From Oscheius onirici (Eukaryota > Nematoda > Chromadorea > Rhabditida > Rhabditidae), in contig OW051468.1 of the NCBI GenBank assembly GCA_932521025.1, positions 4,092,064 through 4,156,063 of the forward strand: a stretch of DNA of 64,000 nt. Direction: 5' to 3'. A program made the translations under genes and the position numbers. Positions 9,256-22,536 of the stretch are shown here, piece after piece. Position 1 is the first letter of the stretch; every line of letters starts with the position of its first letter. The notes under the pieces are model-generated. The model did no database searches. It saw nothing but the letters and a program-made list of their open reading frames with translations, and was not told the origin of the DNA.

Positions 9256-12200
9256 ATGGAGTCTGCTCTAAGCAGCATTGCCAATTCACAAAAGCATAGT
9301 GCTACCAAAGAAGCTGTCGCACAGGCAAGAGGTTAGTCATATTTTTCACAAATTCAAACCGATTTTAACTAGAAGCTCTGAAAAATCAGAAGGAGAAGGG
9401 CGATGTTCCGATTCCATACTTGAGAGAGAAATGTCTGGCGGCTATTGAGCTCGCCTTCGATCACGGGAATGAGAAATGTAGTCATGCAGGCGTTGAAGGT
9501 GTTCAGGTATATTTTCCTTTTTATTTATTGATTGCTTGGATGGGAGAATGAAAGGAAGACTTATTTTTAAAGGCGCTACTTCGAGACCATCGTTTTCATT
9601 CCGTCTCGATCGAGAAACCGGATCACAATTTGCCAACCCAGGTACAGATAGTTGATTTCGATGGGATCATATTCTCAGATTTTGCATTCGATGACCGGAA
9701 TAGAACAATGGAATCAGCAGTTGCAGTGTCATTGCTTGACGGTACCACTCCTTTTCATCTGGACTAGATAAAATTTCAGTTACTGGTAGAGATGATCTGT
9801 TCGAGCGAGCTGAAGGTCTCTTTGGCCGAAGTAGAAGAGACTCTCGAACTGTGTATGCGAGTGTACGGTGGATCGAGGGAGGAATCGGTCAGAGTGTCTG
9901 CCAGAGCAGCTGTCTCTCAATCGATCACTTCCTATTTCGGTAACAGATATGGATCGGCGGTCAGTTGTCTTGTAACGCAGCAAAACTAATGTTTAGGAAG
10001 AAGCACAAGATCAGATAGCCGTCTTTTTGGACAGCACAAAACTTCTCGAGTCGTATGTGGTCAAGCTTGATCAGTTGACTACTTCGAACGACCAGAGTGT
10101 CGTCGTTTTCGATGCTACCAATGCCTTATTGGCTTCCCAGCCTCTTTCTGTCCAGAAACATACTCCATTTGTCAATTTATTGTGGTTAGTCTTGTCAATT
10201 CATGTCCAAGAGACCAATAGGGAGAAGTTATGCCCGTTGATGATCCGTTTGCTTGGGGTACCGGACAAAAACGTCACTTCTTCGAGTATTACAGTCAGTC
10301 CCGTAGAGCCTGTCGGTCAGGGACAAATCAACAAGTTTCCTCTGAGCCCGGCTGTCATCTCGAATCCCGAAGCAACAAGAGCGCTTTATTCGTGAGTCGA
10401 CAGACGCAGTCACATCAAAAAATAGTTTAGAATATTGGAACAGTTGATTCGAATAATGGCGGCAGTGCCATCAGTCAGTTCTGTTCTCGAGGCACTATTC
10501 CACAAGGCTTTCTTGTTTCCAAAGATTGAGCAAAGAACGGAAGCTGTTCGAGTGATTCGGAAGTTTGTCAGCTGTCCGAAGCGGATAACAGACTTGGTGG
10601 CTGCAGCCACTCGAACCAAGTCTCTGTCTCTTTGGAGAATGCTCATTGTTTGTCTACTTGAAAGTGCCAATCCGAACTACGAAATATCCATTGATGCTGT
10701 CAGAAGTTGTGGTTCAATGGTCAGTTTATTGTCGCTCTTTTTCTTACACTTTCACAGCTACAAGGAGTTTTGGACTTTTCTCGGTCCACGCAACTGCTCG
10801 ATTCTGAATCCAGAAGAATCTTGGGAGAAATGTTCTCAAGTCTACATGCTGCTACAGTACCCAGTTAGTCGTGAGTATAAACTGGAAGTAAGTTATAGGT
10901 TTCACTGCAAGATCGGACGTGGGGACATGCAGTCCTCGCCCTTCTACTGATACTTGTCAGCCTCGGCCAGCCTCTGAAGAAACAGAAGACGACGGCGATG
11001 ATGTGAGAAAACGGAAGATTTGACCAGATGAATGTTCAGGAAATGTCCCAGACGCTGAAGAGACTGACATCCAAGTTCGGACTGGAAAGACAGTCTGAAG
11101 ATAGCACTCCGCGGCCAATTCTCCAAAGAAGAAGTACAGAATATGACGAGACGGTAGATCACATCGAAATCCAACAAAAAGATGTTTCAGAGCGAGAAAG
11201 TAACGGCTCAGAAGTTTGTCGATGCTCTTTCGGACAAACTGACCGACTGGATGTCTCTGCGCAGTACTTTGGCAGTCGACGAGGCTATCCTCGACTTTTC
11301 TTCCAATTTTTACAGTGGTATTTTTTCTCATTCGAGTTCATTCCTCCTTCGAGTTACAGATTTCTCTGCTGTCCACAATGAGGTCTTCAAGGCCAAGTCG
11401 AAAGTTCAGCAAGAGTTTCTCAACACAGATGCCATCTATCTCACAGCCTATGCTTCTCTGAGTCTGTTTCAAAGAGGCCCTGAAAAGATCAACGCGGTAA
11501 GTACTGTTTTCTCTTCTCACTCCTCTTTTAGGCCAAGTTCAAAGAGTCTGTCCTGTCGAGTGGCTGTATCATATACGTGAGCGACAGCTGGCTCCAGAAG
11601 GTATACGATCATTTGGTTCGCATCTGTTCAAAAGAAGAAATCACCGGGTCGTTGAAATACGTCATTTGTGGTGAGTTGTCAAAAACATCTGAACAAAGTA
11701 CCGGCCAGATTACGACGGATCGGATAGAAGATTGTTGTCCGACTGGCAGAGACTCAATCGGATATCCAGAGGATCACAAAGTGATATGCATCCTTATGAA
11801 GGTAATATTTTCTTAATATGTGAAAGTAAGGTTTTTTTTAAAGAAAGACTAGCAGCAAGATGGTTCATAAGCTCGGCCTGGAACTCGATCGTCCACATTT
11901 TGTCTACTTTTCTTGGGGTCAAAGGTGACTAGACTTCGTTTATCTAAATAATATTCTTGCAGATCGTCGTCGAGCTCGACCAAAAGTCATTCAAGGAGCC
12001 GAGCACGCTATCAATGGAATCCAGAAACTGGCTACAGTGGCTTTGGAACTGGGTAACGGGAAAAGCAGGATAGAGTTCAGAAATGTGTGTTCAGAGCTCG
12101 GCGACCGATGTGGTTGGATCTTCGACAATCTGGTTGAGGCTAGCTGTGATGTAGAAGAACTGAGAACTACTGCTACTACAGAAGAACAGAAAAGGTACTC

Positions 12201-15200
12201 GACCGTTTTAGTAATCGGAGAAAGGTTTTTCAGATGGACGATAGTGACCAGACTCGACCTCTTGAGCATTCAAATGGTACTGGACAATGCCTTCGTCGGC
12301 GTTCACGCTCCAGAATGCTGGAAACATGTCATACGGCAATTGTGCTGCTTTCCGATAAAACGATCGTTTCAGATGTACGGAGTTTGTGTGGGAACTGGAA
12401 AAGTACATCTACGGAGCCCTGTGTTACGAGAAACCGACGAGATTCAGTTTTGGGAAGAAAAAGGCAGAAGCGGTGGAGAGCCGAGCGGAAGAAGTTTTTA
12501 CTAGAGTTTGTAATAAACTTTTTCTTCTTCAGGGACTATCCTGTGCCGACAGATCAGTGGAAGTAGCCATTGGAGATCGAGAGCTGGACAGGGACAGCAT
12601 GAACAAGGCTTTGGCTGTCCTCATTGCCAAGGTTGATAGGTACTACAAGTAGAAAGTGATGCATCAAATGGCTCTACAGATTTTACTCCGAATGTGGACG
12701 GAAACTCTGTCTGCGATCGTTGAGAGAGCTATCCGTTGCCTTGGTCGGAGCCAGTGAAAATCGAATACTCTATTCAAATCAAAAAGCTCCGGCACTAGCG
12801 CCGGCTGTAAACCTACTGGCTAGGGTGCGTTTTCTTCATTTCCGGCAGACTGACTTTTAGATATCCGAGGTAATAACTCCGCTGCCCAATCGTCCCCTAG
12901 TTCATCAGATGCTCATCTGGCCAATAGTTGGAGCTCATTTCATACAGGTTCCAGAAATTAAGTCTTGCTTCAATTGGAATCAGATAGCACCATGTGGCGA
13001 CGAATCGAGATCGGCAGTCGACGCTTTATCCGAAGCTGCCGCCTCGATGTTGGTATCAGAATCGAACGGGATGTGTTTCAATCAGATGCTGCTCAGTCCC
13101 TTCCAGGTATTCCTAATTTATTCTAAACTAACCCATTCTAGGCAATCGTCTGTTCCGACACGTGTTCTTCGGAAACAAGAGAACAGCTCGTGTCTGCTCT
13201 GTCTGATTATGTAAAGGACAAGTTTGACACCCTCGGCAGTGGATGGAAACCATTGTTCGGAACATTGAAAGCGGTCAGAACATCGACAGTTGAAAATGCC
13301 AGTGTTCACTGGACTGTACTGGATGTCATTGGCTCTTACTTGCGTATAAAAAGAAGGTTCCATACTTTTGTTATATAATTGTTTTTGATATTTCAGCGCC
13401 GTCCTCTCGTGGTCTCTCCCTGACTGCTTCCCTTGTATTTTCCACTTTCTTCAGTCGACAGAAGCAGAGACAACGGACATTGACGAGCAGCTCTCTGGTT
13501 TCTGAGTTTTCAATAAAATTGTAAAGTTAGTCTTCCAGAAGCAGCTCTTCGCCTCGTCCATCCAACTTATAGTGTGCTTCTGAACCTCTTCCAGTCTCCT
13601 CACATTCCTAATCACAATCTTCTTCACAGGTACTGCTCCTCTTCACAGGAAAGAGCAATTCTTAGAGCTGATCTGCGGTCCACAAATGAGGAAGAAGTCG
13701 AATCAAGAATTGTCGTTCAAGAGAGTACATGTGACTGGTTGCCGCCATTGTCTGCCAGTCTCGACCCAACTTTCTACGGTCATAACTTGTCCGAAGCTGA
13801 GGCCAGCGAGTTGGACCAGCCGCTTGAAGGTTTGAGGGTTTTCCTCTCACTCGAACTTTGAACATTCAGTACCGAGAGGGCCTCTTCCTTGGCAGAATTT
13901 GGAAGCTCATGCGACAGCCTCGACCGAGCTTTTATTTTCTTTTGTGGATCAGCTGGCAGGGACCCTTGTGACAGCACCTCAAAAGGTTCAACCGCCTCTT
14001 CTTAATCATATTCAGTCGCTGATAACAGCTGTGAAACAGAGTGATTTCGGTATGCTTTGGACTGAAACACAGCGGATTGATATATTTTAGGAGTCGATAC
14101 AGCTGCTTTTTGTGTCTCAGCCCTTCTGCTCCCAATGGTGCAGAAATGGTTGCGAAGAGACAATTGTCAAGACGACGGAAGAAATCTAAAACAGGCTATT
14201 GGAACATGTACACAGATTGTCCTGGACCTAATGGACGGCGTGGAGAGTAAGTTTTTATTCCGAATCGTTTCATAGAGTGCAGCGAGTTCGTTTTCTACTC
14301 GTCTACTGAGTGATATTAGTCGACTGGCAATCGAATGTTGTGCTCAACCGGGAGACATAAGGTATGTCTGTAGAGGCTATGATAAAAAACCTATCGGTTC
14401 AGTCGAGTCGGTGCAGCCTGTCTTCGTCACATCTCCACTATCGCCTCCAAATTCGACACTTCTCAATGGACCATCTTCGAGAAGGCCGTTTGGGATGGCT
14501 GGTTCGATTACATTCTAATCTTGATGACAAACTCTTTTAGTGTTGTCACTCTCCATCCAATTCGCCTTCTCACTGCTCAATTCGTGTGTGACAACGATGA
14601 AGGCGGCAAGTTGAGAACGGACGGAACAGGACCTCTTCCTCCAAAAATACGCATAATGGCGCAGCAGGTGTTTTTAGTCGATACACAACGGACAAATAGT
14701 GAAAATGGCCATCAGGAAGATGAAGAATGTAGCGATATTGACCTTGTTTTTGAGGAGAATGGTCTCCGGGTCAGGTAAGAGACACGATGGCTCTTATAAA
14801 GTTCCGCAGGATTCCTGTATCACTCGTCATTTCGTCTCTTCTCACGCATCAACTGATCCTTCAACTGATTGGAAATCTTCTGGCTCCGATAAAAGTCGCC
14901 GATTCGATGAATCGAATTCTGGGACACGGTCCGGACGAGCAGTTGTTGGACAAGATGAGCAAGAGAACTGTCGCACGACTCTTCTACTGCCTGGATGCCT
15001 CGTTTCAAGTCCGTTTCGCTAGTGTATTGAAAGACAAAACAAATTCAGACAGCACTTGATACTGACTCCCGTCCCGGCGTCTCTCTTCTGATCTCAAAAA
15101 CAACTGGACTATCAGATCCGAACCTCTTCAAACAGCTGGTGTCCAGTGGTCTCATTAAGTTCTACAGTCTCTTCCAACTGTGGAAACTTACTGGGTACTC

Positions 15201-15857
15201 ATCATTATGTAAATACAGTAGTTGTCTGTGTTCAGAGACGAGGAACCAATGACTCGACTCTGTCACTGTTTGGAAAGAATCACGTGTGAGTTGCAACGAC
15301 TGGAAAAGAAAGCAGCCATGGAAAAGTTGGCTGTTTTGCAGAGAGAATATAAGGAACAGGTGTTAGATTGAGTTGACTCGAGGAAGATTGAGTTTCAGAG
15401 CTTCGAGTTCATGTTAGTCGAAGAGAATGGCGAAAAACTCTACAAGATTGTCACTCAGAAAGATATCGACACCACTCTTGCAGGTATCATCCGATTGTGT
15501 TCTTTTCACTTTATTCTTAGAATATCAACGACAAAAACCGCTGGGAACACAGCCGAATAAAGAGAGGAAGAATCCGTTTACAGAATTTCTCAGTCATGAA
15601 GTGGCAGTCTCTGACCAGACAGAGGTTTGTGATGGGCAAAACTACCATACTATCCAATTCAGACGGACGGTAACGCTCTCCGTCTCGTAGCCTATCGAGA
15701 TCTCTGTCTTACTCTGATCAATCTGACTCTTGCCGAACCCAATCCCTCCCAAGTCTTCCGCCCGCTCTTGCCAGCAGCGAAAAAGCTTCTCCGGGCCTCT
15801 CCCGATCTCTCAATCCGATCTCTAGCAATTCAACTTTTAGATCTCTATGCCAAATAA
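9256..15857 (+). CDS. ARFGEF3: ARFGEF3 (BIG3)-like large HEAT-repeat protein
   Basis: A gene of roughly 25 short exons. The start at 9256 (MESALSSIANS) aligns with the N-terminus of human ARFGEF3/BIG3, followed by PYLREKCLAAIELAF like BIG3 'LREKCLLPLQLAL'. Further along are the Sec7-related region (KVTAQKFVDALSDKL near 11.2 kb and NTDAIYLTAYASLSLFQRG near 11.43 kb), SDSWLQKVYDHLVRIC (11.6 kb), and the diagnostic IRIMAQQVFLVDTQ (14.66 kb) with PVSLVISSLLTHQLIL (14.8 kb). The last exon (about 15660-15857) ends LAIQLLDLYAK. BIG3 is related to ARF exchange factors but degenerate in the Sec7 domain; in mammals it affects secretory granules and binds PHB2. I could not judge whether the catalytic glutamate loop is kept. 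The end lies 8 bp from the stop of the convergent Str gene. Confidence 0.85.
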
Positions 15858-15865
15858 TGTACGCT

Positions 15866-17270
15866 TTATTGAATATACCATATCTGTTCTGCTAGAACTT
15901 GGCCATCTGCATTGAGAGTCTTCGAGCGACAATTGCCGCACTGACGACGCCGGCGAATCGGCCTTCGAGACGAGGAGGCTGGAATTAAGTAATTGTTGGG
16001 CAGATTGAGAGCAAACACCTCTTTCCGAGAAAATGGACGGTAATCACGAACAAAGACAGATACCAGAAGGGCATCGAGAGAAGGGAAGAAGGAGAAAAGT
16101 AGAGCTAAGATGAAACTGGAGTTGGAACTGACTGGGATACTGAAGAAGAGAGAAATGATGAAGAAGATGACTGGAACGTAGAGAGTCACCAAAGGCAGAA
16201 CACTCTGGAAACCACTGATATGAACTGGTTGTTGAATTTAGTGATCTTCTATTACAGTAAACCTGATCTCTCAAACTTTCGATGCCACTCTCAGTTTGTC
16301 TGTGTCTCACAAATCTTGTCAGATAAATCTCTACCAAAGAAACGTTCTCGGACGTAAATAAAGCTGACATCACAAGCAGTCATAAATCCTTGACTCGTCC
16401 GTATGAACACTTGTTGCATTATAGAGCTCTCGAAAAGTTACCTGAGAGACGAGGAGCTTGAGCATCCGTCGATGGAGTCTTCTTGCGCGATGACTCAGAA
16501 TCTGCTTGTTCAGTTTCCTTGTAATGAGAAGAGTACAGCCAGCACATGTGGCAAGGACCACTCCTGATAGAACCAACAATTCGATGAAGATGATTACGCC
16601 ATAGATGGAATCGCCCTAAACAGTCAATTAGACAGTTCAGCCTCGATCAACTTACAGCCCCCACGACTTTTGCAAAGTAGGCAGCTGCGAAAACGTCCAC
16701 ATCATACTCACTAATAGAAATCTCAAGAAGATTAGAGACTTCCTGTTTTGGACCAAATTTCAGATTTCCGACTAGCATGAAAGGCGAAGCTATGATTAAT
16801 GGACATATGGTCATGAACCATTCGTATTCGGATCGCTGAAGCTGATGAAGTAGATCAGTTCTGAATGGTGTTTAGCTTGAGAGAGTGACCCACTTGCAGA
16901 AGTAGGCGAATCTGTAGACGAAGCTGTGAGTGACCAAAACGATGAAGGACAAGTAGACGATGTAGAGCAGATTGAGAAGGACTTGGGAGAAATTGAAGCA
17001 ACAAAACAGACCGACCGATAGAAAGGCGGCTGTGTTTTCTTGGTAGACGAAGACCTAAGCGTGGTCCTGATCTGACTCAATCCGTTTAGTTACCGGCAAC
17101 AGAATCGAATGAAGTACCGCAAATATGATATCCAAGATGGCGAAAATGAGAATTAGTCGGTCGTAGGAGTTGCGACTCGTTTTGTTGGGATGGAAATGGA
17201 GAAAGATGATACACGAGTTGAGGAAGATTGCCACCAGACCGAGAACGATGAAAATGTTCTGCGAGAACAT
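15866..17270 (-). CDS. Str-family seven-transmembrane chemoreceptor
   Basis: Five exons (17094-17270, 16894-17054, 16656-16860, 16442-16615, 15866-16204) give 351 aa, the usual length for this family. TM1-2 are in NIFIVLGLVAIFLNSCIIFL and LILIFAILDIIFAVLHSILL. TM3 ends HSFVYRFAYFCK, the counterpart of the Str 'YRY..vC' motif. TM5 is YGVIIFIELLVLSGVVLATC; before TM6 comes RRLHRRMLKLLVSQ; TM7 ends FFPSLDALLVSVFVRDYR, the classical 'P.lD.....i..YR' ending. Such G-protein-coupled receptors detect odorants in sensory neurons. The smallest intron is 34 nt. The ATG at 17270 follows an AATTTCAGC acceptor-like tract. Confidence 0.88.
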
Positions 17271-17941
17271 GCTGAAATTGGAATATCCGTCAATTAGTTG
17301 ATAGCTATCAGAAACTAATAGAGAAGGAAAATTCTTAAAATGGAACCGAAGATGGGCGGGGACTTTCTTTCTTTGGTAGAGTTTGATAGAGCAGGTGAAT
17401 CTCACATGAGTTCCTGCGATGAGACAGGTGAGTTGTGTTTTCTAGAGAAATAGGTAAAAATACCATGTTGGAATGTTAAAATGAGTGGTCTGAAGGTTGA
17501 TTGACTCGAGAAATGTGATTCGCGGGCAATATTGGTATAATTTTTCGAACAAGAAGGCAATTGGTTATGATGGCAAGTGCTAATGAGGCTCACAAGACAA
17601 GTTTCAGATGAGGACTGCTCCTTCTTCAGGGATTCTGCACAATAATTAGGAAGTGATGCGAAAGCAAAATAATGTTCTAGAACAAGCATATAGCCTTGGT
17701 AATACTCATTGTGTCTTCTCTTTCGATTTTTACATCTTCTAAGCTTGTTCTTCGAATTCGTTTCTCTCCTTTTCACTACTATTCTTCGTGGCTGTAACTT
17801 CCCGGAGTAACATGAAATGTCATTCGGTTGTTGTTGCGAGGAGATGTGGTCCCTATAGTGATGGGACACTGAAAAAAAAAACGAAAAGAGTGACCGGGAG
17901 CCGTCTTTATGCGAGAACAAAGTCTGTAAATGAATAACTTT
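17271..17941. other. intergenic between Str receptor and NDK
   Basis: This holds the upstream region of the Str gene and the 3' end of NDK. An open minus-strand frame at 17402-17920 has no family resemblance and low-complexity composition, so it was not accepted as a gene. Confidence 0.4.
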
Positions 17942-18597
17942 CTATTCATAGACCCAGTGGTTGATCTGGACGCTGGTGTAGTCGCTGATCTCATCAGGCT
18001 TGAACCAGTGAGCGATTTCGCGGTTGGCGGAATCGACAGAGTCAGATCCGTGGCAGACGTTGCGTCCGGTCTGGAGAGCAAAATCTCCTCTGATGGTTCC
18101 GGGGGCAGAGGCTAGAGGGTTGGTGGCTCCGAGCAGGATACGTCCCTGCTTGACGGCGTCAAGTCCTTGCCAGACCTGAAAGCTCTGATTCAGAATCTTA
18201 ACTTTTCGAACAGACCATAGCGACGACGGGTCCGGAGGCCATGTACTCGATGAGGGGAGGGAAGAAAGGCTTGTCCTTCAAGTCCTCGTAGTGAGTCTAA
18301 ACAATTTCTTTAGTTTGTTCCGATCCCATGGAAATACCTCGAGATGGGCCTTAGAGGCGGTCATCTGCTTCAGAGCAACCAGCTTGAATCCACGCTGCTC
18401 GAAACGCTTGATGATTTCTCCGACGAGTCCTCTGAAACATACTCATTTGCCTTCTTACTGAATAAAGTTTCATAACTTTTTCCAGGAACCTAAATCCTAC
18501 TAATGACTGCCCAGTTTTGACACAAAGAACTCCAAAACACGTACCTCTGAACTCCGTCGGGCTTGACAGCGATGAAGGTTCTCTCGTTGTTGACCAT
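17942..18597 (-). CDS. NME: nucleoside diphosphate kinase
   Basis: Four exons (18545-18597, 18338-18431, 18216-18296, 17942-18175) encode 153 aa, the exact family length. The enzyme transfers the gamma-phosphate between nucleoside triphosphates through a phosphohistidine. Visible are [14 protein letters not shown] at the start, [57 protein letters not shown] and the active-site His in NVCHGSDSV. It ends with the group I tail INHWVYE. Codon use is strongly C-biased, as in RPS21 and tropomyosin, implying high expression. Confidence 0.97.
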
Positions 18598-19195
18598 TTT
18601 ACAGTTTTCGAAGCAGAAGTCCTCGGCTGTGGCGACAGAGACTGCAAGAACTGCCAGGAGCATACGAACACGGGCCTCTGAACAAATACCGTACTCGGTC
18701 AGGGTTGTCGTTTCGAGAGTCAGTCTACCCGAAAAACCGACCTCGTTGATTCACCTGGGTGAACATATGATCGGGTAATTCTTTCCTTTTTTTTCGAAGA
18801 GTCACACGTCTCAATTACCAAAAGCTACACTATTAGACTTTTTTGAGAAAAATACTTTTCTTACAATTAAATGTTGAAAACTTTTCTCTTTTGAAAAGAA
18901 GCTTTTAAGGATACTTCCAAAACAAGTCTCAATCTTGCCAAGTGCTTCAGAAGTCCAATCTCATAACCTCACAGTTCTATCACACCTGGTGCTTGTTTAG
19001 GTTATACATCGCGCCCAGCCCGTCTCAACCGAACCAGTTCTTAGTTTGTTCTGCCGGTTCACTGCGACTACATGCCCTCCCTTCCTTCTGCTTAACTAAT
19101 CACCTTTTTACTCTGGGAAATGGGAGCCAGGTTTGTTTCTTTCTCAACATGGTTAAAAGTTCTAATTTGAAGCGAACCTTCGACTCTCCATTCAG
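18598..19195. promoter_or_regulatory. divergent upstream region of NDK and CERT
   Basis: About 600 bp between divergent genes, presumed to hold both promoters and the unassigned first exon of CERT. A candidate exon ending GGAGCCAG before gtttgt at 19128-19133 matches the phase of the PH exon in one frame but lacks an in-frame ATG, so the CERT start is left open. Confidence 0.35.
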
Positions 19196-22100
19196 GAGTT
19201 TTGAAAAAGTGGACGAATTATGTCAACGGATGGCAAGATCGCTATTTCGAGATCAATAACGGCACTCTACAATACTTCAAATCGAAAGAGGAGAAAAGTT
19301 TTGGGTGTCGCGGCAGTCTGTCTCTCAAAAGTGTCAATGTAACAGTAAGCCTGCTAAATCAATTGAAAAGCACGAGAGTCTTTAGCAGCACGAGTTCAAC
19401 GACTGCGAATTTACTGTCTCAGTCGGCCCGGACATTGTCTGGTATCTGAAGGCGGAGAATGTCTGTTCCAAAGAGTCCTGGGTCAGGCATGTGGTCAACG
19501 ACGCCGTTAGTTTCTTGTCTTTTGGTTCGACCATCTCAAGTTTTAGAAGTCACTGAACGACTCGGACTACGGCACTCATGGAACGAAGACTCATTCGAGA
19601 AACACTTCCATCTCGTCGGTTTATCTCAGCGATCGACTAGAGGTCAGTTTTGTTCTTATTTGGAATGTGTTAAAGATATTCGTTTTCATACATTTACAAG
19701 GGAATGTTTTCAGTCGGGTGTGGGATATCCGATGAGCTCGATGCCATTCGATAGAGGATCGAAAATAATGGTACTAGCTAGATTTTCAGCTGCCGAATGA
19801 ATTTTGTGTGCCCTCTGCAGCGTTTTTAATTTCGCGGTTTACAATCAAATTTGCGTATTTTTATGTGCCAAGCTCTTAGTTATTCAGCGCGTTCTCCAGT
19901 GCTTTTTCCAACCTTACAATGTTCTGTAATGTTGTAGCTTTTGATCTCCTTTACAAGTTTGCAGAACATCGCAAAGCAAGAAAGTGACTTCTTCGACGAG
20001 AATATCGAGAGTCAAGTGAGGAGCTCTAGTTCGGAAACTGCAACGATGCAAGCGTCACCGTATTGATTCAAAAACTATAAACAGTGATTGTGCGATCAAA
20101 ATAGGCATAAAATAAGTAAGAAAAAAGATTCCCCGAAGAAAAGATTCGAACTAAAAAGGAAAAGTTTTATGAGCGACAGCACACCCTTTGCACCACTTGG
20201 TTCCTTGCACTAGAGAACGCGCTGAATAACTAAGAGCTTGGCACATAAAAATACGCAAATTTGCTTGTAAACCGCGAAATTAAAAACGCTGCAGAGGGCA
20301 CACAAAATTCATTCGGCAGCTGAAAATCTAGCTAGTACCATTATTTTCGATCCTCTATCGAATGGCATCGAGCTCATCGGATATCCCACACCCGACTGAA
20401 AACATTCCCTTGTTAGTCGCATCAAGTGTGTTCTCGGATCAGAAAAGAGCTTATGAGTATAAGGGACTCATTGTAAGGGAAAAATCCTGATATTTCAACT
20501 GTTGTAACCTCGAAAACTAGGCAGATAACAGATTACGAACTATTGAAGAAACGAACCGAAGTATGTGTCCAGTTTCGTAACATTCGATTTTCCTCACAAA
20601 TCAGAACAAAGATCAGAAAGTGACATCAGGTTCAAAAAATAGGTCTTGACTCATGTGTCTCTTATCTCTGTGGAGATCAGAGAAATCAAAAAGAGGCGAT
20701 TTGAACAAAGAACTTACAGAAGAACAACAAATTGTTCGATTCCCGTCTTTCGGAGTTGGAAGCTTATCGAACGATGTGCTGTGACCAGATGGCCTCGCTT
20801 TTGCGAATTATCGAATTGCAAGACGGGGTCGATCAAACAGCCATTCTGTCAATCAAAGCGACACATCTGGCCATGCTCAACAACATCAATCACATTATCG
20901 AACTGATCAAAACTGGCAAAGTTTGTTCCTCTCTTCCTTGTGTTTATAGTTTGTTCAGGCGGTCATACCTGACCCGGAAACCACGCTCGCCGATGACGAG
21001 ACCACCATCCGCGGCTGTCCTTCCCTGTCGTCGACCGTTGACGTGGTACACACGTGTCCAGAGCCGGTTCCAAATACGGCGACGAGTGAATTTGGCGGTG
21101 AGATCTGGCATGATGCTGATGAACACTCCTCGCTCGGCAGTCTAGACAGAGCCGAAGAGGCCCGTGACTCATCTTCTCCGTCTCCTCTGGCCGATGAAAT
21201 GACCGAAACTGTCCAAGAAACTGCCGCTTCCTTCTCCAGAGTATATCCAATTGATAATCCTGTTTGAGCTTTCGATTCAGAACCTTCCTTTTGGTCATTA
21301 TGACGAGCTTCTCGTCCCGACTGAACACAATCTCTCGACCGAAATCGATAGAATTTGTTTGGAACAACTCAAGTGAGTCATTCAATTTCTCACTTTAAAT
21401 TGGATTTGTTGATAAAGACATTTTCAATTTTAGATACGCTCTGGCCGGAGTAGAAAATAACATCTGGACTCTCTTTGCCGAGGATGGAGCCATGCGAATG
21501 TATACGCGAGAAATTCAAGACGCAGGTGGCCTGCCGGTCGATCCGCTAAAAGCCATCCACCAAGTTCAGGTAAAGTTTTAATCTTTCTACGTTGAGTTTT
21601 GAAAACGCACAACCCGACATCTTTATTTTTAACAGACTTTCTTTCCAGGGAGTCTCTGCCCTCGAGTTCATGCACTACTTCTTCGAGGCCAAGTACAAAA
21701 AGGAATGGGATCACACCCTCAACGACATGAACATCGTCGAGAAAATCAGTCCTGATGCTGTCGTTCTTCACCAGAAGCACAAGACTGTAAGTATTCTTCA
21801 GTAAAAGATTTCATGAATTGTACCAGGTGTGGCCTGCTGCTCCGCGTGAATCTCTATTCGTCTCTCACATTCGTCGAGTCGAGAAAATGAAGAGATCTCA
21901 CGCTCACGATCTCTACATTGTCTGCAATAAGGACATCAAGCGAGAGGATGTTCCTGTAAGTTCATTTTCGAATATGAAGTTCATTAATCTATTCAGCTCG
22001 GCTCCAGTTCCAGTGTTCGTGTCGGTCTATCAGTTTCGATGATCTGTGAGACGATCATTCTGAACAAAAAGCCTCTGGAGCAACTGACCAGAGCCGATGT

Positions 22101-22338
22101 CCGATGCGACATTACCTACGTGTCTCAAGGTTTGTCGATTTTGAAGGCGAAACTGTTGAGTCAAGATGAAACCAAAATTTTCAACGGAAAGGAACAAATT
22201 TTGTTTTCAGTTCATCCCGGAGGCTGGGTTCCGACCGCCGCTCTCCGTCACGTGTACAAAAAGGAATATCCGAAGTTTCTTCGAACCTTCACCGACTATG
22301 TTGTCAAGAACGTTACCGGCAAAGATCTGGCCATCTGA
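19196..22338 (+). CDS. CERT1: ceramide transfer protein (PH-START), 5' end unresolved
   Basis: The first recognisable exon (19196-19344) encodes the PH domain: GVLKKWTNYVNGWQDRYFE matches the start of the human CERT PH domain. Next come WYLKAENVCSKESWVRHVVN and a Ser-rich stretch (SDYGTHGTKTHSRNTSISS) like the CERT phosphoregulated serine-repeat. Then follow a coiled-coil region (KLFDSRLSELEAYRTMCCDQ), a possible FFAT-like motif EIWHDADE within an acidic tract, and a C-terminal START domain (MHYFFEAKYKKEWDHTLND, VWPAAPRESLFVSHIRRV, VHPGGWVPTAALRHVYKKEY). CERT carries ceramide from ER to Golgi at membrane contacts. The intron 19643-20719 joins in phase 0 and contains a large inverted repeat. 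The initiator Met is not identified. Confidence 0.9.
19697..20412. repeat. near-perfect ~206-bp inverted repeat inside a CERT intron
   Basis: The left arm 19697-19902 and right arm about 20206-20412 are reverse complements with only about two mismatches by eye; the spacer is about 300 bp. It lies in the 1,077-nt CERT intron. Just past and overlapping the right arm there is a plus-strand open stretch (about 20362-20479) ending at a good donor (GTAAGG). It could be an exon or an exon relic, unrelated to CERT. Confidence 0.9.
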
Positions 22339-22536
22339 AATCGAGTATCCAGAACATCTCATCAAGCTAGTCACTTTTCTTCTGTTGCCTTCACTTACCG
22401 AGATATCTGTATTTATAAACATTTGAACAATTAAACTGTTATTGTGTACTAAATAGGACGTCTCCTATGATACTTATAGAAATTAGAGGCACGAGAAAGA
22501 ACAGAAAGTGAGAATTATGTTAATCCTACAGATGAG

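Noticed and set aside
17402-17920. 172-codon minus-strand frame upstream of the Str receptor
   Set aside because: The receptor is complete from 17270 at normal length; this frame has no hydrophobic or family signature.
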